Assembly (NCBI GenBank): GCA_015680685.1
Contig: MNCI01014500.1
Span: 240,618 to 269,876 of the forward strand
DNA length: 29,259 bases
Reading direction: 5' to 3'
Source of the DNA: Gnetum montanum
Lineage: Eukaryota > Streptophyta > Gnetopsida > Gnetales > Gnetaceae
A program made the translations under genes and the position numbers. The notes beneath the pieces were generated by a model. The model saw nothing but the letters and a program-made list of their open reading frames with translations, had not been told where the DNA came from and made no database searches. Position 1 is the first letter of the stretch. Every line of letters starts with the position of its first letter. Below are positions 10,797-19,595 of this stretch, piece after piece.

Positions 10797-10850
10797 CTTC
10801 AAATCATTCCTCTTTTAAAAAATGTTGTTGTAAAAACTCTATCAAAAACC

Positions 10851-11337
10851 CTCGAGATCATTAAACCACTAAGAGAATTCTCTCAATAGAGAACCTAGAT
10901 GCATGTACATAATGTGGTACTTACATAAGGAAGAGATTGTCACTTGCTCTTAGTAGAATATGCATTTGCAATAAAATTTGCATGCCCACAGTGGCTCCAC
11001 TTATGAATGATTATCACTACATGGTTATATATAAATGACCTTAAATCTAGGATACATTGCATCATTAAAGTATTGCTTAGTTTAGCAAGTAGAAGAAAAT
11101 AAGAATAATACTTAGTATGACGGACTTAAATAAACATAAATAGTATTTTGCCCATAACCTTCTAGTTGCCAATGATAGGTGGCTTAAATAGTTAGCTCAT
11201 TACCTTGTTAGGCATAAGTTACTAGTTAGAGATACACTTAAGACTTTGTTATATTCTTTTATAATTCTTCCAATGTATTCAATTAGCTATGTCTTATAGG
11301 TATTTCTAATCAAATTATTTTAGTTTAACAATAATGT
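10851..11337. other. AT-rich intergenic sequence, nothing recognised
   Basis: No convincing frame, RNA gene or repeat boundary is visible. It may include the 5' untranslated end of the LINE on its left, because the exact 5' limit of that element is not visible. Confidence 0.5.
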
Positions 11338-11400
11338 GTTAGCTTAGTGGTAAGATTCTTAATTTGAAAGCTCCAAGCTATGGGTTTGACTTTGGTGGAA
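11338..11400 (+). mobile_element. tRNA-like SINE head (copy 1)
   Basis: GTTAGCTTAGTGGTAAG (11338-11354) matches a pol III A box, and GGGTTTGACTTTGG (11382-11395) resembles a B box (GGTTCGANTCC) with the CpG lost. The spacing equals that of the second copy at 13764. No cloverleaf with a matched acceptor stem is visible, so it is better called a SINE or tRNA relic than a tRNA gene. Confidence 0.42.
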
Positions 11401-11715
11401 AAAAAGTAGTTGAGCTATATATTTATAATTTGATTAAGAGAAACTTTTTATTTTGCATTGCAAGGATAATTCTCCATTTTCAATTCTATAAATTTACTAT
11501 TAAAACATCAAAATTTAGGAATTACAACTTTGTATTCAAGCTAATTTCTCTTTTCAATTAAATTTACTTTTGATGTATGCAAGGTAATAAACGTACTTTC
11601 AAAATAATGAACTACTACCCAATTTTTTTTTTTAAAAAAACCTTTATATTATACGTAAGCTAAATGTATTTTCAATGTACAAGCAAAGCACTTTTGTTTT
11701 AAGATAAACACTTAA

Positions 11716-12895
11716 TTGCACTATGTATGCTTGAAACATGCCTTCAATTATAAGGAATGTTTGCAACAAATGCTTACTATTTTGGATGATTTCTACCAAC
11801 AATTAGGAATAAATGCTAATGTGAAAAACACCAAAAGTATGGTGTGTATCACTAAGTATAATGATTACTCTTTCACTATTGAAAAGGACCAAGTAAATAT
11901 GACACTAATACCTTGGTCTAGATCTTTCTCATAATTACAAGTAGGAGGAGCGTATCAAACAAAGGATTACAAGTAAATTAAAAGCCTTATTTGATTTAAA
12001 AAGCAAATATATGAAGGAAACTATCTTAGCCTGGGAAATCAAAAGCAAGTTGTTTTTTTTTTTTGTTCTATAGTGTAGCCAACTCTACTGTATGGGTATG
12101 CAATGTGGGGTCCTAGACTTGGTAGTAAATATTGAAAGAAAATAGAAATTCAGAAGTATTTTTTGGCAGAATAATTTCAAGTTAAAAGCTAGATATAATT
12201 TGATTTTTTGCTTTTGAATCAAATATGATACTTTTAGAGATATAAGCACTTTATCAATTTGCAACATATGTTCATAGTCTCTCTTATAACACAACAACTA
12301 AATTTTCAAAGGAAGTTTTAATTGATACATAATAGAAAGGGTGGTTTAATGAGGGAACGATTTAGATCTTAAAAAATAAAATATTGAGATGGAGATTCTA
12401 CATTGTGATATAAGGTAGCTTTGTAAGAGTATCAGAAACAAGGCACTTTTGCACATTTGGGATATCCCAATAGGAAAGAAAAAATTTTACCTAGATAGTC
12501 TTAGAGAAGGCATCAACAAAAAATCAACTTATTTATCTGCTCTTATATCCTATCGCTTATGTTGTCAAATTAATTGAGCAAGATTGGGCTTCAATTACTT
12601 TAGAATTAAAATAGGTAGATGAGTCTAAATTCCAAGAGAAGAGAGAACTTGCCATTTATATAATCAAAGAACAATTGAAGATGAATATCACATATTCCTA
12701 GAATGTCCTATTTAAAACAAAGTTACCACAAATGACAAATTATAGCTTATAGATTAACTATGCTTTTGAAACAACAAGAAGGAAGCTTGGTAATTGTATT
12801 AGTGAAATGTTTGTTACATATACTATGTATATTTCTTCTATCCAAAAGATCCTAAGGGTCTCTTCATGTAATAAAAAGAATTTCTATTTCTATTT
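11716..12895 (+). mobile_element. 5'-truncated LINE, C-terminal half of ORF2
   Basis: Plus-strand frames give LQQMLTILDDFYQQLGINANVKNTKSMV at about 11770-11850, typical of the segment after the reverse-transcriptase catalytic box. PTLLYGYAMWGPRLGSKY follows near 12077-12130 (family LLYG-x-WG motif), and IPREERTCHLYNQRT...EDEYHIFLECPI at 12629-12712, a C-terminal zf-RVT-like motif in which one expected Cys is Tyr. The end carries CATGTAATAAAAAGAATTTC and a TTTCTA repeat near 12870-12895. The 5' truncation is usual for LINE insertions. Frameshifts and stops make it inactive. It is a different LINE subfamily from the copy at 6045-10850. Confidence 0.78.
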
Positions 12896-13549
12896 CAAAG
12901 GCCTTTTTCCATGTGTATGATTTTTGAATTCTTAAAAAAGAAAAGAATTCAAAATTTTTATTCAAGTTTGTTTTCTTTATTATTTCAATAATATTTCTTT
13001 TCTCATTCATCTCTCATTATCAATAGTTTAGTATCCAGGCATTCTCTCATAATCAATGATTTATTTTCATCAACTTAGCATCTCTTACTTGTTGGTATTA
13101 ATCATTAATTGTCAATATTTCAAAAAGATCGTTAGCAAGCAATCAAAAATAAATTAGGGCCATTTTCAAGACTTTGAAAACTAAGTAATTTCTATTACAA
13201 TTGAATTAAAGAATTTATATCTTTTATTATCTAGTATCTATCATTAATTTTGTTGGGGCAATTTCATTTGCAAAACTTAATACAATTGACTTACCAAGTG
13301 GAGCTTAATTGTATAAGTTGTAACACCTATTTGCACAAGTGTAACTTACATGAATCCACATAATACATTATTCAATTGGAAGGTTAAGAGATGCATTGAG
13401 CTTCCCCCAAACATTTGTTAATGTACTCGTGATAAGAAAGATTGCATAAATACGTTTAGTTTTTAAATATAACCTTATACAATTATGTATTAAAATTTCT
13501 TAACAGTTATTCACCAGAGAAAAGCTTAATTGAGAAGCTCATTTCTTTA
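12896..13549. other. AT-rich sequence, nothing recognised
   Basis: No frame above background, no clear terminal repeats and no RNA gene seen. Several loose TCATTATCAAT/TCATAATCAAT repeats occur near 13010-13100. Confidence 0.5.
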
Positions 13550-13620
13550 TTTATGAAAATGAAAATGAAATAAAGCTTTATTACATTTGAAGACCCATAG
13601 GATCTATTGGATAGATATTA
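13550..13620 (-). mobile_element. 3' end of a second LINE of the 11716 type
   Basis: The minus strand reads TATCCAATAGATCCTATGGG followed by TCTTCAAATGTAATAAAG and ends in a TTTCATTTTCATTTTC simple tail. This matches the plus-strand 3' end of the LINE near 12838-12895 (TATCCAAAAGATCCTAAGGG...CATGTAATAAAAAG...TTTCTATTTC). Only the extreme 3' terminus is present. Confidence 0.6.
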
Positions 13621-13763
13621 CATTTATAATAGATTGCAAGTTGAAGTTGTACAAACTTGTTAATTGCATGACATTGGGTTTCAACAAATATTCATTAAAA
13701 ATTAGAGGGTTGTTTCATTCATAAAGCTCATTAACGTTTTATCCATGTCGTAAGTAAGTAGAT

Positions 13764-13830
13764 GTTAGCTTAGCGGTAAGAGCTTTGACGTAGGAACCTA
13801 GGTCACAAAGTCCAATTCTAATAAGCAACT
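13764..13830 (+). mobile_element. tRNA-like SINE head (copy 2)
   Basis: GTTAGCTTAGCGGTAAGAGC (13764-13783) is a good A box. About 45 bases on, AAGTCCAATTCT (13808-13819) is a weakened B box, at the same spacing as copy 1. Both copies share the GTTAGCTTAG-GGTAAGA start. Confidence 0.42.
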
Positions 13831-14328
13831 TTGAACTTGATAAAGTAAAAATCAAGTTTCATGATATAAAAATGATTTTGTCTTAGCATCATCAATAATG
13901 ATGAAATAATTTTCTGTTTATAATACAGCATCACTTTCCTTGGGACAATGTCTAGATATCTTTAGAAAGCATCCCCCACTACTATAGAAATTAACAAAAG
14001 CAAGGAACCCAATGTTGAATGAGTTATAGGAAGAAAGGAAATTGAATAATTGGTGATTACTACCTCTAGGTTCATTCCTCATAGTTGGAGGTGACAGCCT
14101 TTAATATTCATCAAGTAGTTGTAAGTACAGTGGCGTCCACAACTAAAAAGAAGTGTGTGGTTTGTCATCAAACTAAAAAGATTGAATTATTACTGAAACT
14201 GAAAGCGATGCACCGGCACCACCACACTCTTGGTTGCTCCCGAAAGTACCTGCTCAAATGGCAATGCCGTCCGTGGAAAGAGAGGCGATCAAGCCTATGC
14301 CTTCCTAAGCCTTGGATACGTTGACCTT
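13831..14328. other. Intergenic sequence, nothing recognised
   Basis: An open plus-strand stretch at 14085-14324 begins at TTG, has no family motif and gives a low-complexity product, so I do not call it a gene. Confidence 0.45.
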
Positions 14329-14657
14329 AAATTTTTAATCAACAATTTAACCAAGACCAAAATTTATGGTCAAACACGGAATCGCAAGGCATGTCAAACA
14401 ATTTAAATTTTATTAAAATGAGGGCAGCATTTCATTTAAATTTCTAATCAACCATTTAACCAAGACAACCAAAATTTATTGTCAAACACGGCAAACAATT
14501 TAAATTTTATGAAAATGAGGGCAGTATTTCATTTAAATTTTTAATCAACAATTTAACCAAGACAACAAAAATTTATTGTCAAACAAGGATACGCAAGGCA
14601 CGGCAAACAATTTAAATTTTATTAAAATGACGGCAACATTTCATTTAAATAAATTAT
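14329..14657. repeat. Three-copy tandem repeat of about 100-118 bp
   Basis: Units start with AAATTTYTAATCAAC at 14329, 14438 and 14535 (periods 109 and 97) and run through TTAACCAAGAC, AAATTTATNGTCAAACA, AGGCA.GGCAAACAATTTAAA and AAAATGAGGGCAGYATTTCA. The lengths differ by indels in the middle (the ATCGCAAGG/TACGCAAGG block is absent from unit 2). Units are rich in the self-complementary ATTTAAAT. It marks the AT-rich border of the GC-rich gene island. Confidence 0.85.
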
Positions 14658-15257
14658 CATTTCACGCTGCGTTCCGTCCCGTTCCGTTCTCATTTGCATA
14701 CTAATTACGGCAAAGTTGAAATCATGGCGTGCGGGAAAGCGGCAACGCCGCCCGGATAAGAAGGAAATTATCGAGCGAGAACGGCGCGCAGAAATTCTCG
14801 TTACAGTGGTAACTGCCTCCAGAATTTAATTAATAAACGGCCTAAAAAAGACGAACCCATGAGCTGTCAAAAAATTTGGCAAATCAATCGGTGGGACCCA
14901 TGACGAGGGATGGCTCATACCTGCACGATTTCGGCTCGCGCCGTGCGATGAAATTTACATTGATAAATAAGAAAAGCAACGTCCACGCTGGAATTCGCCC
15001 GCGAATCCGGTCACGAATCCTAAGCCACAACCATTCTGACAAAAGCTAAAATGTCGCTTCCCCTGCCCACTTGGTCAAGCAGGATTTGCAAGAAAATTGC
15101 CGCGTCAGGCACAGGCCCACATTTCTTCCGTACCCGAAACTCCATCCAGCCACAGTCATACATGTATTTGACACTGTTAATTTGGGCAAAAAGTCGGAAT
15201 CGCAGGTCGTCGTGATTTTGCCTCTGCTCGCTTCGTTTTCTGGCTCCTCAATTTCAA

Positions 15258-15317
15258 ATGCTGTGCTTCTTTCCCTTGCTTGGCTTTCTCGGCGCTTCCG
15301 GATTTGCTCAACATTGA
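15258..15317 (+). other. Upstream ORF, 19 codons, hydrophobic
   Basis: Encodes MLCFFPLLGFLGASGFAQH and then TGA, in a different frame from the main ORF. The composition looks like a signal peptide, but this could be chance. It would affect translation only if transcription starts upstream of it. A further ATG at 15162 opens an 18-codon frame ending at 15215. Confidence 0.3.
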
Positions 15318-15424
15318 CTGCTTCCGCTTCGTTTCGTGCAGCACTGTTTCTGCGAATTCAAATTCTCGCCTGCGAACAGCTCAACGCCGCGTTTGGCCGG
15401 CATTTTCTTGCAGCGACTTCTTGG

Positions 15425-15475
15425 ATGATGGTGGTGGTGGTGGTTGTCGTTTTGCAGAAGAAATCAAGATCGTAA
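15425..15475 (+). other. Upstream ORF, 16 codons, poly-Val
   Basis: Opens ATGATG followed by a GTG run, giving MMVVVVVVVLQKKSRS and TAA. It ends 94 bases before the main start codon and overlaps a GGT/GTG simple repeat (15428-15444), so its length would vary with the repeat. Confidence 0.35.
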
Positions 15476-15487
15476 ATCGGCCAATCA

Positions 15488-15516
15488 ATCCATCCATCCA
15501 TCCATCCATCCATCCT
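15488..15516. repeat. (ATCC)n microsatellite in the 5' leader
   Basis: About seven ATCC units just upstream of the last upstream ORF and about 55 bp before the start codon. Such repeats vary in length between individuals. Confidence 0.9.
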
Positions 15517-15522
15517 TCCTCA

Positions 15523-15549
15523 ATGAAATCAGGTCCTGCGAAAAGCTAA
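15523..15549 (+). other. Upstream ORF, 8 codons
   Basis: ATG AAA TCA ... AGC TAA encodes MKSGPAKS and stops 20 bases before the main ATG. Its ATG is the closest upstream competitor of the main start and is likely within any mature leader. Confidence 0.4.
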
Positions 15550-15569
15550 GCTCGGCTCGGAGGTCCGCC

Positions 15570-18327
15570 ATGGGCTCGGCAAAGGCAGTGGCGGTGCTGT
15601 GTTTCTTGGCAACGGCGGGGTTCGCGTTTCTTGGATGCCGGGGCGATTTGCAGGACGACGCGGACGCCGTGAACCGGTTTCTGCAGACGGCCGATCCGAG
15701 CGGGATTCTGGGCTCTCGGCGCAGGAACGCCTCGAACATCTGCAACTGGAACAGCGTCGTCGCCTGCGATGAGAAGCGCAGCCGCGTGCAGAGCTTCACG
15801 CTGCAAAGCCTACATCTCAACGGCACCTTCGCCAACGGAACTCTGGACACCATGGCGCAGCTGCGCTACCTCGCCATTATCGACTGCGGCCTCTCAGGCC
15901 CCCTTCCCGACCTCTCCCAAATGCACAATCTCAAGCACCTCTACCTCGACCGCAACGACTTCTCCGCCGATTTTCCGGCTTCGATCGCGACGCTCCACCG
16001 GATGGTCGTCATCTCTCTCTCCGTCAACAGCCTGAGCGGCGAGCTTCCCCAGGGTTTGGCGCAGCTGCCGCGCCTTCTGCGCTTGAATCTGCAGCAGAAC
16101 CGGCTCTCCGGCAGCATTCCGGCCTTCAACCAGAGCGGCCTCTACGTCTTCAACGTCTCGTACAACAACTTCTCCGGCCAGATCCCCGACACGCCCGCGC
16201 TGCAACGCTTCAGTGCGTCGTCGTTTCAGGGCAACCCGCTGTTGTGCGGCAACCTTCTCCGCAAATCCTGCACGCCGTCTGCGTCGCCGGAGCCGGACCC
16301 GACGGCTCCCGCTTACAGGCCGCTGGCGCCGGGGCCGACCGCCGGATCCGACGGCAACTCCAAGGGCTTGGACGCCGGGGAGATCGCGGGAATCGTGGTG
16401 GCCTGCGTCGTGGCCGTCTGGGCCGTCGTACTCGTCTTCTGTTACGTCGCACGCAAGCGCCGCGGAGGTTCTGGCTCCGGTGCCGCCGGAGACGCCAGAA
16501 GGACGACCGTCAGCGCGGAAGTTCTCCGGCGCGAGCCGGAGCAACCACGTTTGTCAATCCGGAAAACTATGCCGGGGGGACCCTCCGTAGATATGCCGAT
16601 TCTGTCCTTCTGCGGCAACGAGGTGCCCAAGTATACTCTGGAGGATCTGCTGAAGGCGTCTGCCGAGGTTCTTGGCCGCGGATCCCTGGGCACGTCCTAC
16701 AAGGCCGTCATGGAGTTTATGCTCATCGTGGCTGTGAAGCGCCTCCGCTACATCAAAGGCGACAGGCAGGAGTTCGAGAACTATGTTGAGTCCATCGGCG
16801 AGCTTCGCCATCCTAATCTCGTGCCCCTGCGCGCCTACTTCCAGGCAAAGGAGGAGCGCCTCATCGTCTTCGACTACGAGCCCAACGGCAGCCTTGCTAA
16901 TCTCATTTACGGTGAGTTATTTCGGCTTTTAAGTTTCATCCATTCGCAGTCCGGTTTTCAGGTTTTACATGTTCTTACGAGTTGACGAGCCAGTGTCAGA
17001 AGAATCTTAAATGCTTCCACTGTTCGGATGTGAATTCATTTCATTAGGTTTGTACGCCTTCGCGTATATATATATATATATATATATACCTGGTTCGTAG
17101 CTTTTGCTGTAGCATGGTCTGTCGCATTAAGGTTTAGCAGTTTGGCCAGAGGCTAAAACGTTGCAGAGCAAAAACTTTTTACGTACGCTAAACTTGAGGT
17201 TCAATTCAAGCTGCTTGTGCACGCAATTTTAGAAGGAGTAACTCTTGCGAATCGACGAGTAAACATCCCTCCGCATTCAAAACTCAATAATACACAGTTT
17301 TTGGTTCGTCGCTTTTGCTGTAGCATGGTCTATCGCATTTAAGGTTTAGAAGTTTGGCCAGAGGCTAAAACGTTGCAGAGCAAGAACTCTTTACGTACGC
17401 GAAACTTGAGGTTCAATTCAAGCTGCTTTTGCACGCAATTTTAGAAGGATTAACTCTTGCGAATCGACAAGTAAACATCCCTCCATATTCAAAACTCAAT
17501 AATCCACAGTGTTCACTTTCCCGGGCCGTTGAGCGGGCCAACAGCTGCGTATCTAAATCCAGACACTCATTCAAAATTCAATTCAAAATTCAATTCAAAG
17601 GCGATGAGATTGTGCTGAATGCATTGTGGGGTCGCGCGCGCGTTCGTGTGCGTGTGTGACTGACGCAGGGGCTCATCATGGGAGCAAGGGACGGCCGCTG
17701 CATCTGTCGGTGACGTGGCGAGTGGCGGAGGACGTGGCGCGGGCACTGTGGTTCCTCCACCAGACAGCCAGGCTGGCGCACGGCAACCTGAAGCCCAGCA
17801 ACGTGCTGATGGGGCGCCACTCGGAGGCGCGCCTCGTGGACTACGCCCTGACACCCCTGCACCCCGACAGGGCCGCCGACGCCGCCACGTCACTCGCCAT
17901 CTACCGACCGCCCGAGAGCAGAACGGCGGCGCTGTCGGTGGGGCCCAAGGCCGACGCCTACGCGTACGGCGTGATCCTGCTGGAAATGCTGGCGGGGGAG
18001 CCGCCGCCGCCGGCGCTGCTCCTCAACGCCAGCGTGGCCGAGATCCCCGTGTGGGCCCGCGCCGCGCGTGCGGACCCCGCGGCCACCGCCGGCGCGGCCG
18101 ACGGCGCCTCCATCGCCGCCTTCGACGCGCACTTCTCGGAGAAGCTCGACGCCCTCGTCGACGTGGCACTGCGCTGCGTCGCCTTCTCGCCGGCCCAGCG
18201 GCCCTCCATGGCCGCCGTGCTGGGCCTCCTCGAGGACGGTTGGGATCGTTGCGGCGCTGCTCCCGTTGACGTTGACGGCGACGGCGACGACATCCGTGAC
18301 TCCGACCGTTACAGTGACCGCTACTGA
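15570..18327 (+). CDS. LRR receptor-like pseudokinase, subfamily LRR-III (At5g67200-like); exons 15570..16911 and 17669..18327
   Basis: The 666-residue product is a probable plasma-membrane receptor. It has a signal peptide (1-25), an N-cap with paired Cys (58, 66), about five leucine-rich repeats (95-212), a paired-Cys C-cap (226, 234), a Pro-rich spacer, one transmembrane helix (about 272-293) followed by ARKRR, and a kinase domain (about 355-637). The glycine loop GRGSLG (369-374) and VAVK Lys390 are present. The HRD motif is HGN (485-487) and DFG is DYA (505-507), so catalysis is unlikely; it probably signals by binding partners. The motifs DLLKASAEVLGRGS and LRAYFQAKEERLIVFDYEPNGSL place it with Arabidopsis At5g67200/At1g60630-type inactive receptor kinases. 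The start at 15570 (GCCATGG context) is the first in-frame ATG. The splice ends are GTGAGT and ACGCAG, phase 1, and restore Gly448. The C-terminus ends in an Asp/Arg-rich tail (645-666). Confidence 0.93.
17065..17088. repeat. (TA)12 microsatellite in intron
   Basis: Uninterrupted TA dinucleotide run directly before the first 211-bp repeat unit. Confidence 0.95.
17091..17512. repeat. 211-bp tandem duplication inside the intron
   Basis: Unit 1 (17091-17301) and unit 2 (17302-17512) both begin TGGTTCGT.GCTTTTGCTG and share GGCCAGAGGCTAAAACGTTG, AACTTGAGGTTCAATTCAAG and AACTCAATAATNCACAGT. They differ by roughly 15-20 scattered substitutions and small indels, so the duplication is not recent. 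No coding frame is kept. Confidence 0.92.
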
Positions 18328-18885
18328 TTCATTCATGTTTTATTTGATGATTCTGATTCGCATTCGTTTTCCGTTTTTGTCCATGTTATGTTGTCTCAGG
18401 AGGAGGCCATGCATGCATGCATGCATGTAGATATATGTACTTTGGGTTGGAGCCATCCATGCCCATGCCCATGCCCATGCGGCATGCATGATGCCTGCCC
18501 CGTGTAGTTGAATTTTCAGCAGGACACAAAAAGTTTATGCTCCCTCTCTCTCTCTCGGTGATTCTATGATGTTTGCTGAGATCTGAAAGTGAATATATTT
18601 TTAACCCCACCCAACTTTTAAGGAAGCAAGCATGCCTTTTTCTTTTTCTTTTATATAGCGTGTGCGCCATAATGCCATCCCTGATTTTGAAAAAGGAATG
18701 TACCATTCTTCACTGTTTTAGCACACCTTCTAACGTTGCTCGTTACAAAGATATACTTGACAGTCGAGAAAAGAACGAGATTTAATAAGGATTAGGTCTC
18801 TGTGATTTTATGAAGAAACAAAAGGTTTTTGATATAATATAAACTAAAAGATGCTACGTTCCCGCCGCTCTTCGAAAATAAACTC
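18328..18885 (+). other. 3' untranslated region and downstream flank
   Basis: After the TGA at 18325-18327 the sequence includes (CATG)5 at 18408-18427, three CCCATG units at 18462-18479 and a CT run near 18541-18556. AATAAA at 18877-18882 is a possible poly(A) signal, but closer AT-rich variants may be used instead. The true 3' end is unknown. Confidence 0.4.
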
Positions 18886-19595
18886 GTACCAGAACGTCGG
18901 GCCCATTTTCAGTCGCCACCAAAGTCCATATACAAAAATGCTCTCAGAAATAATTATGAATGCGGATGGACAAAGTTAGTGATTTTTTAACTTATTCCTT
19001 TGTCCTGGCAACATCCTGAAATAGCAAGACATACATGATGATCATTAAATAGAGCGCCGTGGTCGTACGGTCAAACGACAGAATTGCCCCTACGCGCTGT
19101 TGTCCTCATAGTATTTGGACAGTTCAAAAGTTGCATGCCTACTGGCTTCTAAGATAAGCATGTTACAGAAGTACTTTATTTACCGGCGTTATGATCCGTT
19201 GATTTTTGAGTTCCTGATTCGAGTATTAATGCACCCCGGTGACCCACGTGCATTAAAACCGATGGTAATCTATGGCATTAGGCGCTTTTATTTCCACGCT
19301 ATGCCATGGCATGGCTTAATGCAGTTTCATTATGTCTATTTCACCATACTCATTTGGGTGTTTGAAACAAAACAAAATAAAAAATAAAAGAAAAAGAAAA
19401 CGTATCGTTTGCAGGTCATTTTCATTCCCACCCTTATTTCTTTTTAGCATTTGGGCATCTATCCCGTATCCTCATTTTGTTTCCGCAGCCTCCAGTTTTG
19501 GCTCTGCAGTGGTCGTCTTTCGGATGTTCATTGTAGTCAATTTTGTACAAGGCTGTTTTTGAAGATGGGCTCATATTTACACTTATTAGAGAGGT
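18886..19595. other. Intergenic sequence, nothing recognised
   Basis: Mixed composition, no family motif in any frame and no clear repeat ends. An A-rich run (AAACAAAACAAAATAAAAAATAAAAG) occurs near 19367-19390. It may include the left part of the LTR element seen further on. Confidence 0.45.

Larger units (their letters stand above)
6045..10850 (-). mobile_element. L1-type LINE, near full length, inactive
   Basis: Minus-strand order: ORF1 with a zinc-knuckle relic (10796-about 9866), ORF2 with endonuclease, reverse transcriptase and a C-terminal Cys-rich region (9789-6433), then an AT-rich 3' region to about 6045. This two-ORF layout and the endonuclease and reverse transcriptase motifs are those of plant L1-clade LINEs, which copy themselves by target-primed reverse transcription. 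Every domain is broken by stops, yet motif order is intact, which indicates an old insertion. Both outer limits are estimates. It seems to have entered the LTR of element B. A single N at 8331 sits inside a perfect 43-bp duplication. Confidence 0.82.
14660..15569 (+). promoter_or_regulatory. Promoter and 5' leader region of the receptor kinase gene
   Basis: Base composition changes here from strongly AT-rich to GC-rich with many CpGs. The only TATA-like string noticed is TGATAAATAA at 14961-14970, which is weak. The stretch from about 15162 to the start codon contains several short upstream ORFs and an ATCC microsatellite. TTGTCGTTTTGCAG, ending at 15457, would pass as a 3' splice site, so a leader intron cannot be excluded. 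The transcription start is not determinable by eye. Confidence 0.4.
16912..17668 (+). other. Intron of the receptor kinase gene (757 bp)
   Basis: The donor G|GTGAGT follows ...LIYG and the acceptor is TGACGCAG at 17661-17668; joining them keeps the frame between NGSLANLIYG and AHHGSKGRPL. The intron holds a (TA)12 run, a 211-bp tandem duplication and a short ATTCAAAATTCA direct repeat at about 17571-17598. It is strongly AT-rich compared with both exons. It sits between kinase subdomains V and VI, where subfamily III genes, as I recall, commonly have their intron. Confidence 0.9.

Noticed and set aside
11338-11410. A real tRNA gene
   Set aside because: A and B boxes are present but the B box is degraded and I could not pair acceptor or anticodon stems.
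14329-14657. CRISPR-like array (repeated units with spacers)
   Set aside because: The units are about 100 bp, contiguous and imperfect, with no constant short repeat plus unique spacers, and the context is a plant genome.
15071-15475. Long open frame upstream of the receptor gene (134 codons)
   Set aside because: It starts at TTG, ends in a GTG simple repeat and shows no family motif. Only its last 16 codons follow an ATG, and those are listed as an upstream ORF.
15444-15569. N-terminal extension of the receptor by 42 codons
   Set aside because: The frame is open but begins at TTG, runs through the ATCC microsatellite and precedes a normal signal peptide. The first in-frame ATG is 15570.
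16912-16985. Exon 1 read through into the intron to a stop at 16985
   Set aside because: The donor GTGAGT and phase-1 joining to exon 2 recover a complete kinase domain, so the read-through end is not the normal product.
15485-18336. Several long open frames on the minus strand and in other plus frames across the receptor exons
   Set aside because: Such shadow frames are expected in GC-rich coding DNA. They are rich in Arg, Pro and Ala and match no domain.
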